From positions 1,178,001 to 1,242,000 of the forward strand of contig JAOVFP010000014.1 in the NCBI GenBank assembly GCA_025738555.1: DNA of 64,000 bases, read 5' to 3'. This stretch comes from Cyathus striatus (taxonomy: Eukaryota > Basidiomycota > Agaricomycetes > Agaricales > Nidulariaceae). The position numbers were made by a program, and so were the translations under genes. Within the stretch, counting starts at the first letter, position 1, and each line of letters begins with the position of its first letter. Below are positions 37,530 to 50,980 of this stretch, in pieces. The notes beneath the pieces are model-generated. The model saw only the letters and a list, made by a program, of their open reading frames with translations, searched no databases and was not told where the DNA came from.

Positions 37530-40380
37530 TAGCGCGGGAACTGCGGCTAATCGCACGCACATGGATTCTACAAATGATATCATGTGTTGCTGGCACCGCA
37601 CGACTTTTCCAGTCCCCAGTCCCCAGTCCTCTCTTCCCCATACCATGCTCATCTTCCTCACCAACGAGCTCAAATGTCAACTTGACCTTTCACTTCCAGC
37701 TACCCGTCGAAGGACCATCGAAAGGACACGGAGTACTTGTCTTCTGTGAGTTCAGTTTTGCTTACAAGTGTAGTTTGCTGATTGGAACTGTTATAGTTCT
37801 TTATTATCACTTGTTTCATTCTTTTTTCGAGTGGAAGTTGGACAAGGACAGGGTATGTAATTATACCATCCTCCAAATCTACGTATCTGATGTATAAGTA
37901 CAGATACTAACACAACAAGAATACAATGCCAAGCCAGAGACGCGACATCCACAGAGTCTATGACCCTCTTCTCGGCCCCCTCAGACCCGGATAAAACCAA
38001 TCTTACTATTATAATCAGCAGCGAGCACGAGCATGAGGAGGAGGCAGCAGGACCTACACATATCGCCCTCCCCCCCCCGAGAGCGCGAGCGGGTGCACTC
38101 TTCCCCACAAGCACACGCACGCAGTGCGTCTATATCCCATGCCCATGGTACTGCTCCCTTTTCTGGTGCAGCAGGGGGACTACCGCCTTCAGCAGGCCCT
38201 TATCTAACCACCTTTGTGCCTCCACCGCTTCCCCTACCATCGCAAACAGTGGTATACCCTCCCCATTCCATAATGGCTTTGGCTTTCCTTCTTCCACATG
38301 AGTAGGAGGAGGGGGGAGGGGGACATGCAAGAACCAGATCAATGTCAACACCATTCGCACCATCCTCTCCATCCCCTCTCGCTTCTTCATTCCCTACATT
38401 CGCATTTCTAGCTGGTGCTGGTGCAAACGCCTCAGCACCAGCACCAGCGAATGGTGCCATATCCTCTTCTTCGCCATCCACAAGAAGACACAATCGTCTC
38501 CATTCATGCAACCAATTCATATTCTTCCCGAGACCTGGGTCCCTTCCCACCTGAATCATCGCCGAGACCGACTCTACCGAACCTGAAAACGTGGAACAAG
38601 GCCAAGATCTATCAATCCCGCAACATTCCCCTCCAACGAACAACGTAGAATTCCCCCGTCACACTATATCCTCCCCCCAGCCCCCTACCCCGCTCAGCGC
38701 ATGATTCAAATTTGGCGATGGGAGGCCACCTGCTTTATCTGATATCTCTGGGTCTGGTTTCCAAGAGGAGGGGATGTTAAGTGATCCGAGGGGAAAGAAG
38801 AGGGGGTATCAGTTGGGAAGTGCTGGGTTGGGAAGTGCTGGGTTGGGAAGTGCGGGGATGGGTGGGGAGGAGATGTATATGCAGCCTACGCCTACCCCCA
38901 TCTCCCCATGGGCTCTTATATCCGCTATTCCTTCTAGTGCTGCTCCTTCCTCTTCTGGGGGAGGGGAGGGTGGTTTTGCGTTGGCCCAACTACAATCTCA
39001 ATCACAGTATCCACCTTCCCCCTCTGCTTCACCACAACGAGAAATCGCACCAGATGCAGTAGTCATCGACATTGTGGAGTTCATACTGGGCGCGTGGTTA
39101 TGGGTGATGGGACAGCAGATTGGCTCGTTGGGTCTTACGGATGATCTACAATGTCATGCCAGAGACACAACATCCACAAGCGAAAGTCGAGTAAAGACCA
39201 ATTCGAATCAGAGGAGTCTACAATCCTCTTTTCTGCTTTTTCCGACCAGGACAAATTAAGCCCTACTATCGTAATCAGCAGCGAGCACGAGCACGAGGAA
39301 GCAGCAGCAGCAGTATCCGCAACGCATATTGCCCTCCCACCGGGAGCGCGCATACTCATCTCCACAAGCACATGCACGCAGTGCGTCTATATCTCATGTT
39401 CATGGCACAGCCCCATTTCCTGGAGCAGCTGCAGGGCTACCGCCTTCAGCAGGCCCTTATCGAACCACTTTTGCACCTCCGCTGCTTCCCCTCCCACTGC
39501 AAAGCGGAGGGTCACCGTCCCCCATTCCAAAATGGCTTTGGCCTTTTCTTCCGCTGCAGGGGGAGGAGGTGAAGGGAAGGGGAGGGGGAGGATGACACAA
39601 AAGAACTAGAACCTTTTTCTCCATCCCCTCACATCATCTTTCCCTTCTCCAGGTATAAAGGCTATGTTGTCTTCTCCAGCTTTTACGGGGAGACATGGTC
39701 GTCTCCCTTGCAACCTGTCTATATTCTTCCCAAGGCCTGGTTCATTACCTACTTCAATTATCATTGAAACTGAGGCCAAAACCAAAGCCTGCGATGCGGA
39801 CGCCGATGTAGAATGACAAGGACAAGAACTGAAATCCCCTCCTCAGCCCCCTACTCCGCTCGGGGCGGGATTCAAATTCAGCGGGGGGAGGCCACCTGCT
39901 CTATCTGATGTTTCACAAGAGGTACTGTTAATGAGTTCGAAATCTAGGGCAACTACGATGTATCGAGTTCGCTTGATATAGGGCTTCATAACTGTGCTAT
40001 GATCTGGACCACTGGTACGGTGACCCTGCCAGCTGGGCCAATCCTTTTGGCCCATCGTGTCCTTAACCTCGACTAACTCCAAGGCCTATTTAGCCTGTCA
40101 TACTGAGGGATAGGGATTGAAGGAGGTGTCGACACCATTCGAACCTGCTTCAACATCACCTTTGACATTACTGTTTCCCGCTGCGGGATCGAGGTATCCA
40201 TTTGCCGCTGCAGCCCTTAGGGTTGAAGTCTCCTATGCTTTCCCCCAGTGTAAAGCTCTCATTACAGTATATCCCCACCCCCGCCGCGACACCAGTGTCT
40301 GAATGGTCTCCATTTCACAAAACAGACTTCTACCATACTAGTTCGTGCCATCTCCGCCACCGACATATCTTCGCCGACAT
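37530..40380. repeat. Dispersed repeat family, tandem diverged copies
   Basis: Two successive versions of the same modules seen at 5.1-7.5 kb: one around 37,970-38,600 and one around 39,190-39,700. Shared blocks include cgcagtgcgtctatat, ccgccttcagcaggcccttat, and a module beginning tcaacaccattcg / tcgacaccattcg (38,346; 40,128). On the minus strand both versions can encode a related segment (WLDKGLLKAV / WFDKGLLKAV) followed by a stop at the same place. That hints at an ancient coding origin, but no intact gene remains. Confidence 0.6.
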
Positions 40381-40939
40381 AGGATATATTATTGCGATGA
40401 GAAACTTGTAGAGCATTCTCGTAGATGGGCAAGGTATGGTCTCATTCCTTGCTAGCATTCTAACCTTCTGATTTGTCAAAACCATAGGCTCCTAGAGGAA
40501 AACTGTGGGCCGGAATACGCAGTGAGTGATGGGATGTACCGGAGTTGTGCTACCGTGGAGGAGGGTAGGGTTTTATGCTGAGGGTTGGGTTTAGTGACGC
40601 GTTGGCATTTCGGGCAACGTTCGGGAGAAGTATGTAATGGTTCGCACCGGCACACGAACACCTTCAGATGTGTCTAGTGAAGCAATGAGATCTCTACATA
40701 GTGTTCAAACTTCAATGGCACATGTATTCCGGGCACTAACACAAATACATTTTTCAAAGAGCAACCGTAGGAATGTAATGCAATGTAACAAGGAATGTCA
40801 GCTGAGTGAGACGTAAAGGATAGCAAGGCGATAGCACAATGAAAGATAAGAGAGGTATGTAACGGAAATTAAGTTTGGTACGCGATGCTATCTACCAGAA
40901 GACAGTCCTGGTAGCAGCGTGAGGATGAGCTCCGTACTT

Positions 40940-41700
40940 TAGCTGACGGACCATACATCCGAGTCATCTTCAATGGCTATGGTGTCCCCATCCCCACGAA
41001 GCTGCTCGCTGGAGGATTTGGCTCCATTCATTGAGCCTTGCAAGGCCCACAAAGAGATCCATACATTTGAGCTGTGGTTTTTCTCGAAGAACTGGAGTCT
41101 TCATGCAAAGCGCGATGTCTGCATAAAGATACCGCCAGCAGTTGTATTGGGATACAAGATGGTGGCAAACATGCTCCCAAGAGTACGCAGGTCAAGTGTA
41201 TCTGTAGTACTTTCAGTAAACGCCAACGAAGTAAAGGAGAAGGATCACCTTGTTCTTTCACTGCAATAGAAAAGCTCCGCACTTTCACACTCCTGTCAGT
41301 TGAGTTGGCGAGGACATGCAACGCGGATGTACCGCCGAAGGATATCTGCTGCCCATTGAGGAATAGAAAGAGGTCAACTAGATGATGAAAAGTCGAGACT
41401 GCAAGAGTGGGGCAGGATCGAAAAAGTTGGTGTCCAAGTAATGCGATAGACTGCGGTCAAGGGTCAAGGTAGTATGGTAAAGCGACGATGGCGAACTGGG
41501 GAGTTTGTGTTACTCCTGCAGATGTACAGTGAGTGCATGGCGAGTTCTCGTATACCTCACCGAAGTAATGGTGAAGAACACTAGCGACTCCCTCGTGGGG
41601 CGAAGCGCATATGCGTGTCAGTACGTCTGATGGAGGATGCTGGCTATTGTTGAAGGTTCTAATGAAATCGTGTGATGGCGTATATTGTGGGGGTAAACGC
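40940..41700 (-). pseudogene. Hypothetical protein gene, probably broken
   Basis: A frame starting MRLPPQYTPSHDFIRTFNNS (41,700) runs to PYYLDP, then a TGA (about 41,457-41,459). In the same frame it continues PQSIALLGHQLF and LVDLFLFLNGQQISFGG to about 41,255, where a GT donor may lie. A following segment in another frame, TLDLRTLGSMFATILYPN .. IAIEDDSDVW, looks like a continuation after an intron. Codon-level coherence suggests a former gene of 250 or more residues. No family is recognised, and the TGA again sits where CGA would fit. Confidence 0.35.
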
Positions 41701-42108
41701 ACACGGTAAACGACGTAATGTACAGATTTAAATACAAAACATGTACTACATAAAAGGCATAGTTAGGTGGCATAGAATAAAATGGAAGACATACAGCTGA
41801 AACGTAGTGGCGTGAGTGGGGATCATTGAGACATTTGAATATGGATGTCTCTGATATTCCAACAGCTATGTCGATTGGGGACTACAATCCTAACGAGATA
41901 GAGTCGATCTGACTCTGCAGACGTTGAAGCGACATAGCTGGCTTCATAATAAAAAGGAGGGGAGACTGGATGGTGCAGATGAAGCTTGGCGGGTACAGCT
42001 GTCGATAGATACTGGGGCTGGATGTGGTGGTCAGAGGTATCGGCTAGACCGGAAGCCGGTCGGTTACGTGCAAGCACGTGATATGAACGATTGAATCGTG
42101 TCGATATA

Positions 42109-44060
42109 CCGACCGGTCCAACTTGTCGAATTTTAGCATACTAAACCTTACGTCCTTACCCACTTCCTTTTTTGGATTTTCGGAATGGCTCCGTCTCAAC
42201 GTCGCGTCCCGACACTCTTCCCTCGCTCCGTCCCCTCCTTTGTCCCCTCCTCTGTCCCTCATCCCCAGTCAAAAATCAGTCTAGGGCTGTTGAGCCGGAT
42301 CGAGTGGGATAGAGCCAATCGGCTTTATCGAGGGATATCGAGTAAAAATAGCCAAGTCACAAAATAAGTTCTTGGCAGCCTTACATATGCAAACTGTGAG
42401 ATGCTTCGCTTTGACTTCGCTAAGAAAATTCTGAGCGTATCGAGGGATTTCTAGGCAAAATGAGATTGTGAGATTGAAAACTTCAGTAGAAGGCATTCAT
42501 TTCCCTTCTCCATCATTTACATATAATTGTGGCACTTACACACAACATGTGGCAGACCCTTTTCTTTCCCTACCCCCAGCTTCTTGTACTTCTCATAAGT
42601 ACTTACTTCTCTTTCCAGCCCTCCCCTGCTTCATTTATCTGTGGGCAAGGCTACAACTCTATGCAACTTCAAAGGTACGTGTCTCCTTCTCCTTTTATTG
42701 TGTCATCTCACAACATAGAGCTAACCAGTTGGAAGTTACAGGTTACCATGGTGGCGGCACGGCCTGTGGTTTCCCTCATCATGTGCCGCCACTCCCTCAC
42801 TTCGACACCCAGCTTTCTTCAAACTCACAGACATTCCATCTCGGAGGTTAGGACCACGGGTGTGCATCTAGTTTGGTATGTACTTAATTGATTGTCACCA
42901 AACTATTGCTAACTATGTGAAATCGTTGCTAGCCAGCTTGCGCACAGAAAGACAGTACAAGCTGCTAGACATAGTTGGTACAGTAGGTAGTATTAGACTA
43001 GTAGTTAGAAAATATATGTGCCTATATAAATTCCAATATATGCTTTTTTAATATCTACAAATTCATTGAAAGTGCTTCAATAACCTGAGATATAACTAGA
43101 TTTTGGCTACGTTAGCACTAGATGTTGCTATACCTGCCATTAAATTAGCATCTTGGCAAATGAAACTTATTCTTGGCACTGGATTGGACTCGACATGCTT
43201 AGATATCACTCGTAAAAAATCGTTATATTCCAGATTTTCGTGGGATATCGAGTGATATCTAGTCTTCGATCTCACTGGAGACCGCTTGAAATCCCTAGAC
43301 CGATTTTTGACTGGGCCTCATCTCTCCGGTCTTCCAATCCCTCTCACCTATGGATCAAAATACTGCATCCTCGTCTCAGCATATCCCATCACGCAAATGA
43401 CCTCGCTTGGCCCTGTACGAGGAGCAAATTGTGCTCAACGATAAAACTCGGCCATTCAACATCAAGCTGTGCAGCAGACCACCAGAACAGTGGCAGGCGA
43501 CTCAGCCCTTTCACATCGGCTCTTCAAGTAAAACTTCCAGCAGTACTAGTCTAGCTTATGCTAAAGCACGACAGAGAAGAAAGGAAGGGCACACAGTAGG
43601 TGGGGAAGTTGGAAGAGCTGCAGGTAGGAGGGTGGCTGATAGTATGTCTCTGAACAATGAGAACTGGTTTGTTACCTCCATACTTACTTACTTTGTACTG
43701 GACAATATGTTATTGTTTAGTGTTCCAGTTGAACCAATGCTATCTGATTTTCACCAAAAAGATGGGCACCGGGGCAAAGTACAACAGAGAAGGTGCAAGA
43801 CATGCGAGCTCCTGGATATCGGACAAAGTAATGTTTTGAGGTTCAATGTTCATAGTGATTGAAAACAGCGATGATAGCGACTACAATGTACATAAAAGAT
43901 AATGGAGAGATGAGGGACAGAGGGGACAAAGGAGGGGACGGAGCGAGGGAAGAGTGTCGGGACGCGACGTTGAGACGGAGCCATTCCGAAAATCCAAAAA
44001 AGGAAGTGGGTAAGGACGTAAGGTTTAGTACGCTAAAATTCGACGAGTTGGACCGGTCGG
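42109..44060. mobile_element. TIR transposon with ~157-bp inverted repeats, TA-flanked, carries a nested element
   Basis: The left TIR (42,109-42,263, starting CCGACCGGTCCAAC) and the right TIR (43,904-44,060) are about 98% identical over about 155 bp. TA flanks both ends (42,107-42,108; 44,061-44,062). The left TIR is interrupted just before its inner end by the nested element 42,264-43,315. The remaining internal part (about 43,320-43,900) has a 151-codon frame (43,407-43,862) with a C-terminal GKVQQRRCKTC motif of unknown meaning. There is no recognisable transposase, so it is probably non-autonomous. Confidence 0.85.
42264..43315. mobile_element. Nested 1,052-bp TIR element with 7-bp target duplication
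   Basis: Ends CCCAGTCAAAAATCAGTCTAGGG-like (42,264) and its inverted partner ccctagaccgatttttgactggg (to 43,315), about 23 bp with one mismatch. Flanks CCTCATC at 42,257-42,263 and 43,316-43,322 are identical. The uninterrupted right TIR of the outer element carries this sequence once (tccctcatctctcc in complement), which proves insertion with a 7-bp duplication. The interior has no clear transposase. Confidence 0.88.
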
Positions 44061-44062
44061 TA

Positions 44063-44551
44063 CTGTTATTTACCGGCCGGTTGTACACCATTAGCAACTT
44101 GTACGGTAGCACATTTCTCTGCTAACATTGTATTAAAATTTATAAAAAATGGATACATATGTAGCTATAAGTCCGTTCTATTATATCATGCATTTATATT
44201 GGCATTAGGATATGTAGTTCTGCTGCAATGTTAGATTTGGTATGTTTTTTCGAATTTTGATGGTCCCAAACAACGCTATTCGGCATTATGTTTAGCTCTG
44301 TCACGCAACATCGCTTAGATTGGTCACACAACTGTAACGCTGTACAACCGGGTGGTGATGCCGGATTGCGCATCAAAATCAGTAAAACATAAGTTACTCT
44401 TTTAAAATATGTCTGAATGCCATAAGAGTCAAGAAATAAATTGTTTTCACTTTACACTTTGTGTCTGTCAACTTATTTAAGCTTGTAATATATTTTCAGT
44501 AATTTTATAACAAATTTAAGATTTGGTGTACAACCAGCCGGTAAATAACAG
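44063..44551. mobile_element. 489-bp MITE with TA target duplication, at the edge of the segmental duplication
   Basis: Inverted repeats of about 27 bp (start CTGTTATTTACCGGCC, end ggccagc-type complement ..taaataacag). TA duplicates lie at 44,061-44,062 and 44,552-44,553; the left TA is shared with the end of the previous element. No coding capacity. The duplicated block starts immediately after it; in copy 1 the same place reads gaTAcccc with no element. Confidence 0.85.
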
Positions 44552-44553
44552 TA

Positions 44554-47010
44554 CCCCAGGGTCCAGCGTTGGTCCAGACTGCAACGCGAAAACTCCGGCT
44601 AAAAGCACGCACGTGCATAACTAGGCACACACCAAGTTACAACCCCGCCACTCCGACGAGTCCTCTCTTCCCCATCTTGATCTTCCCCATACCGTCCTCA
44701 TCGTTCCCACCAACGGGCTTAAAGGCTCACTCATGACCTTGTATCTCGGGATACCTGTCGAAGGACATACAAAGGAAATGAGGTAATTGTGCTCCGTAAG
44801 TTCATTTTTACTTACGAATGCACACAGCGTTGATTGTAACTTACTGTCATAACTTATAGTTCATTGTCACTTTTTTGGTTCTTCTTCACGGGGCAGTGGA
44901 GGCAGCGGTAGCACGCACACACATCGATCTCCCACCCCTGGATCGCAAGCGCGTACACTCTTTCCCTCAACCACACGCACGCAGCGCGTCTATATCGCAT
45001 GTCCATGCTAAAGCTTAACACTACTCTGTTTCCTGGGGCGGCTGGGCTGCCACCTTCAGCAAGAATTTATCGCATCACTTTCGCGCCCCGCCTTTCCCCA
45101 TCCTCTGCCATGCGGAGATTGATGACCCCATTCTTCAATGGGTTCTGAAGACGCTTGTGGAGGGAGGGTCATCGTCATAGGGGCGATGAGGAGATTTGCC
45201 ATATGTCATCTCTCTCTTTTTCTTTTGTGGGATAAATGTTAATGGGGGGTAGGGTCGTGTGTACGTTTTGTTTGCTTGCACTGCTTGAGATGGATGTGGT
45301 GTATGAGAACCATTGGAGTTTGGTTGATGGTCTGTTTCTCTCCTTAACCTACACTGTAGTGTCGGGAAATAGGATTCTTATCCGTCGTTCAACTGACAAT
45401 ATGGCACTCGATAACGGGGTCGAGGCATGTTTTGCCGGATCTGCCACCGACTATACCACTCTTTAACGCTTTTAAGTCATCCGTTTGTTGCACCCCCGCT
45501 TGGTTTTGTACCAGGTTGTTTGGGGGTTGCTTTGGGGTAGCTTGCTTATGTCCTTCCCCTCCCTTCCTTTCACTTTACTCGTCTCTGAATGACTTACAAA
45601 TGGGACACATATAGAGTGTAACACGGACTCACGGAGATCACTGATGATTGCGATCCTCACGCTCAACGGGGCATATCGGGTGTACACGGTACTTTTGCAG
45701 ACATCTCCGCCGAGGGAGATGGATAGGACGGATGTAGGGGTTTTTGATGGTTATGCTTGAGGTGTGTGTTCCTTCATTCAACCTGCTCGTTTTTGTTTTC
45801 ACTCGACCCGGTATTGTAATCACCTTGTCTATTCTTATTACTCTGCTCAAAGACTTGACAGGTATCGACACCATTCGGACCTGCATCCCCATCACGCATC
45901 ACCTTTAACAGAATCGCTCCCTGCTACGGAGTATAGATAATGCTGCTTACTTTTCCTGCTGCCCTATAGTCAAAGTCTCCTACGTCCCCCCATACGCTGA
46001 AGTTACCATAATGTGTACCCTCATCCCCGCAGCAATAGTGCCACATACCAGTCTTCTTCACATGAAGCATGTACCTCATGTTCTCCTCCATGCACATATA
46101 CAAAGAGACATTTAAGTAAGTGTCATGGTTGGGTAGGGAGGGGTATTTTCATTTTTGGAATGAAGAAGGCGAGTTACTGTATGTCCTTCTTCCTTCCTTC
46201 CTTATTCGATCCAAGCTGATGATGGGTACTAGTGGGATCCAGTTTTGCATAATTATGATTCTTTTCACATTTCGGTATCGTGCTCGGGAGGTGGCAGGTT
46301 TATGAGAATCATGCCCCGGTTTCGACACCATTTGGACCTTTGTCTCCATCACCTATTGCAGCATCGTTCCGAGTCCCTGCCGTTGAGTAGAGCGAATGTC
46401 ACCTATTTTTCTTGATGTATACCCTAGGGTCGAAGTCACCTACGTTCCCCATTGTTGAAGCTCCCATGGTGTATCCTCTACTCACGGAGACACGATCGTC
46501 TGAATAGCCTCCTCAGCACAAGACGCGTACATCGTATTCCTCTTCGTTCTCGCATGCAAAGAATCACTTTGTGCTCTGTGCCATGGTGGTAATAGGGGGG
46601 CGTCATCATCCCAAAGACGATGAAGACGAGTTCCTGTGCGTCCTTATTCGATCTAAGCTGATGGTGGCCCTTGGGTGCTGGCAGGACCGAATCCCGCGCA
46701 GCTATGACATTTTTCAAGTTTCTGTATCGCGCCTGGGGCGTTGGTGGTGTATGAGAATCATTGTATGGTTCGTATCCCTCCCCCTTCACCTCCGTCGCCC
46801 TCATAACTAAAGATACGGTAGTATCAGGGAATCATCTAATCTTTTGGATTTCTAGATACCTGAGGACGACTGCAAGAGGCGGCGACGAGCTGAGAGAAAG
46901 ACGAATGACAACGAGAACGAAAGCTGTTACGCGAAAGACTCGCAAGCCAGGAGTGACTGGTGACAACAGTGACGGTTGATTACAGTAAAACATAAAATTA
47001 TTTCGTGAAT
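44554..47010. repeat. Dispersed repeat family, copy within duplication 2
   Basis: Counterpart of 5,117-7,560 with the same modules in the same order. Non-coding in appearance. Confidence 0.75.
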
Positions 47011-47057
47011 ATAGAAGGGCATTATTTAAATCTATCCGTTACATCATGAGAAAGCCA

Positions 47058-48851
47058 TTAAACAAACTGAGTCCCTTTGTTTTTAGCAATGAGATGCCGT
47101 GTATATAAAATCAAAATGGTGCCCCCCAGAACCGTGACCTGTAAATAATTATAGTAAGTAACTAGTCGCTCTTCGTACAGCATGAGTTCCCTCACCGCAC
47201 TGAATACGATGGCTCTCCACCAAGGGAAAGTATTCCCTAAGAGTGTTCCATCAACAGGATTACCAATTAAGGCTCCTATTCCAGACACCGCAAAAGAGAT
47301 CCCAAATCGCACACTAATATTATGCATTGCAATTTAGCTAGAATTAAGTTGTAAAGAGTCAAATTCTTACCCAAGTTCACTGGGATGTTTCGCAAGGGTT
47401 GCAATACAAGGCGAGGCAAGGGATAACCCTAACCGCAGTGATTTAGAATTTATCTCTAAAATTGTGAATTAACTTACATGCACCCGAAAAGAACCCGTAT
47501 AGAATCGCAAACGCAACGACACTCCCAACACTCTCTATATGAAGCATAGCGAGGATCAAGGCAGCACACATAACGCTAACTGATATCCATGTGTTAAAGG
47601 GACCAATTCTGTCTGCGAAGAAGTTCGGTATAATACGCCCAGGAAATGCTGCTGCGTTCATGATTGCCAACTGTAAATACGCGTCAGTAATTACTTCTCA
47701 TTTTATTAACGCTATAAGTGTACCGTATAAAAGGCGAAGTTGGGGTCAAAGCCCTTTAAAATGGTAAATAGCTGCAGGTAGAAGACTAGGCACCTGAATC
47801 AGTAGTTGCAACATACACATATACTATACGTGCTCAACTTACTCGGAAAAAATAATCCTATTGCGACTATAGCGGCTCTACCACGTAGTGAGTATAATAA
47901 TGCACAAGATGGTCTAGCACGTACCCGATATTCATGGCCATGTAGGGAACGTCGGTAATGACACTCTTTATATCAGGCTTTGGCTTTTCAGATGTCAAAA
48001 TATCCAGATTAGGTTTCATCAGAACAACACTGATGGAGAGGAGGCCGAGACACAAAAATGCAGATGCTCTGACTCCCCATGCGTATCCCGCTGAACCTTT
48101 GAAGAGTTCGTTTAACATTATTGGGAAGATTATTCCACCCGTTGAAACACCTAGAGAATGATTATCAGCTTGCATAGTCGGATGTAAAGGTAGGATTATC
48201 ATTACCCAGCACAACGACACCCATAGCCAAAGCCCTTCTTTTCTGCCAATAGTGAGCTTGTATAGCCACTGCAGGCACGTACAACATTCCAGCACCAATT
48301 CCCATCCCAATGGCCTGCGACAGGAATATCTGATAATACTGATCGTGATGGGCAAGCGAAACCATAAACATGCTAATGAGATTTGGTCAACATAGTAATC
48401 GTCGTAAATTTAACAGAAATAATGCATACGAAAATACGTAGATGATAGTCCCAGCGATCATTGTATGACGAAAGTATCCAAGTCGAGCATCTTTCCCGCT
48501 GGAAGTCCCACAAAGAAGATGAGGAAAAGTTGCGTGGAGCCAATCCAACTTATTCTTGATTCAGACGCTAAATGAGAAGCAGTGTAGACGTCTTGGTACA
48601 CCCCAAATGCGTATGTGTACCCGAATGTGGACATGGTCACTAAGAATCTAGCGAGTAGATTTCGTCAGCTTGAAGAGTTGCAGTGAGTGATTAGCTTACC
48701 CTCCCGCAAGAGTAGCCCATGCTTGAGGGCCTCCGTCGACTTGAATTCGAGCAGGAATTGTTTTTTCCATGTTGCTGAAAACCGTGCTTTCGCTTCCTTC
48801 TTTAATTGTAGCCAACGTAGGTACTTGTAACTCGGAGTCCGATTCCGACAT
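47058..48851 (-). pseudogene. MFS transporter copy 2, single-base frameshift
   Basis: Same ten-exon structure as the gene at 7,608-9,404, and the protein is nearly identical (MSESDSELQVPTLATIKEG start, KNKGTQFV end). In exon 2 the sequence reads ccaagtcgag where copy 1 has ccaaggtcgag, so one base is missing at about 48,481. This turns GKMLDLGYYRHTMIAG into GKMLDLDTFVIQ-stop and truncates the protein after the second membrane segment. All other splice sites and frames remain usable, so the loss is recent or could be a sequencing error. Same inferred role as copy 1 if intact. Confidence 0.8.
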
Positions 48852-49205
48852 ATCTGTTTCCGTGGATAGCAGGAGAGCAGAGTCGAGTGGTCAGACAACT
48901 CGAAAGCCTGGGAGGTCAACTGGCGTAGGTCGGACAAACTGGAGTGCTTGAGTTCATAGTAGTTAAATAAGAAGCGACCTGGTTGTGCTACCGAAGAAGG
49001 TAGCGCGGAAGCTAGTGACCAGCTAGCGCCGATTGAGCTCCGAGACCCAGCCTCCTGGCACCCAACGGAATTAACCTGATGTTCTCTCGGCTCGAAAGTC
49101 ACGAGCCGATAAGCTAAGTAATTACGACTCTCTGAGAGACTACGAGCAATCAACTTGAGCTCAACCTGAACGAAACCGTCCTCCTCGTCAGATACATCGT
49201 CCTCC

Positions 49206-49708
49206 CACCATCGCTCCCTCACTCGGTCCATAATCGCTCGCCAAGCCAGTCTTTTGAAAGCACATTTGCTTATATTATTCCTTTTTATGACACAGTGAAG
49301 AAATTCCAAAATAAATATTATTACTATATACTATTAGAATTACTGTAGTGTACTTAAAGTATACTCAGTACTAATACTAATCTAACTACAAGTATAATGT
49401 GGCCCAGTAACTACTAATGCTCAGTCCAACTTACTAACACCATGGGGAATGGAAACCGTATGTAGAACAGTTGTCCATCCAGATGACTGAGGCCTGAAGA
49501 AGCAGAGCTCAGAGCAAACATGTACTAGTTGGTAGTAGTAGAGAAGCATCTCATCCTTAAAATTTATGCATGGTAAGGACCCATCATTTGGGTGTACCAA
49601 TACAACAAAGGGACATGGTGGAGGAAGGAGGGGAGTGGACTCGTCAAGAGAAAGGTGTGGGTGATGAAGGAAAACTTCAAAGTTCTAATGCTGAACCTCC
49701 AGGCCATA
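49206..49708. other. No recognisable gene
   Basis: AT-rich stretch between the end of duplication 2 and a TIR element. Nothing supported. Confidence 0.45.
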
Positions 49709-49973
49709 CAGTGATTTTTATGCATAATCTCACTGCAATTACAGTGGAATCGTTATGTATACATCACTGTAGTTACAGTGGCAGCCTGTTATATTAAGCA
49801 TAATGAGACTGTTTCTAAGCATGCTGATACATGTGTTCCTAGAAGCTGATGCATATACATCGTTAGCAACAGATTATTAATCGCGCCTTCTCCTGCCCAA
49901 TGTGTGATATTTCCCAAATAAATAGGTATCATTTGCTGGGTTGGGGTTGATTATGTTTTTAAGTGCTTCTTTA

Positions 49974-50980
49974 CAGCGCTTTGCATATCGATATAGACCT
50001 ACAATTTTCTTAGTACATATCTGAGTTTCACCGGCAGCATGATCCAAGCCAGTCTGCTGGTATGATTCACAGGCTATTCCTTAAAAGGGTTATGACACCA
50101 TGGACACTTACTGTATGACACTTGACGCACCAGTTCTCAATTATCTGCGGCGGTCTCAAGCAATATACAGTGAGGATGTCCCTTAGCCGTTGGAGATGAT
50201 GAGCACCCCAAGGGACAATGATGACAAGTAATGCTATATAAACACTATGTAGCTACCTACATAATATAGCCACTGTGTCAAAACCACCCCTCTGCTTTAC
50301 CAGGAGTAACACTGTAAATCACATTCCATATCATATCATACAGATTATCATATTCTTCCCCCATCATTTCCCCAAGGACATAATCACGGTTGGAGTGCAG
50401 CCATGACTTGATGCATGAGAAAGCTTCTTCAATTGGATCAAAGTCTGGCAAGTAAAGTGGAAGATACTTGAGCCTCATACCACTAGCCAACAATAATAAG
50501 ATACAGCAAAGTAAGCAGTAACTATAACATACCATTCTTCAATCATCTCACAGAGACCCTCACATTTGTGAATGCTGGCATTGTCCATAATAATTACAGA
50601 GTTTGGCTGTGAAAAAGGATTCATATGATTGAGAAGACCTTCTATGAACACATAGAAGATCCTTCCATTCACTGCTCTCTTGTAGACGTCAACTGTCGGA
50701 TATCGCTGTCAGAAAGTCCCTCACAGTACATGTGAACAGCCAGCTTCTTGATCTCCCGATGGATATGTCGATGTGGTCCAGGCATTGTGACAGTAGGGCG
50801 AATAGGTGCAGGATGGGTGAAGAGACATAGCAGCAGTGGGACACTGCAACATGATAGTGCAGTGGAGAGCAGTGAGGCAGCCAAGATCCAGTGGTTTGGC
50901 TGTGGATCTGGCAATGATGGCCATATAACTCCGATGTATACTAATGAAATTTTAAGTCTATATCGATATGCAAAGCACTG
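49974..50980. mobile_element. Tc1/mariner-like element, 1,007 bp, internally deleted
   Basis: Inverted repeats of about 55 bp (CAGCGCTTTGCATATCGAT at the left, complement cgatatgcaaagcactg at the right) with TA duplicates at 49,972-49,973 and 50,981-50,982. Contains a shortened DDE transposase on the minus strand. Nested inside the 49,709-53,252 element. Confidence 0.88.
50278..50785 (-). pseudogene. Tc1-like DDE transposase, N- and C-terminal parts only
   Basis: Starts MPGPHRHIHREIKKLAVHMY at 50,785, the helix-turn-helix N-terminus. It runs only to TSTREQ, a stop, then continues with NSVIIMDNASIHKCEGLCEMI (catalytic DN region) and YLPLYLPDFDPIEEAFS (catalytic E region) and ends TPGKAEGWF at 50,278. 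The first catalytic Asp region and the rest of the DNA-binding domain are deleted, and a frame break separates the DN and E blocks (possibly a ~50-nt intron at about 50,480-50,530). The enzyme would cut and paste DNA at TA sites; this copy cannot. Confidence 0.85.

Larger units (their letters stand above)
44554..49205. repeat. Segmental duplication, copy 2
   Basis: Direct repeat of 5,117-9,800. Differences are scattered substitutions and small indels, for example a ~15-bp insertion near 44,615. Similarity is high through the MFS gene and weakens upstream of its start after about 48,960, where only patches (gaattaacc, caatcaac, cgtcctcctcgtc) still match. Confidence 0.9.
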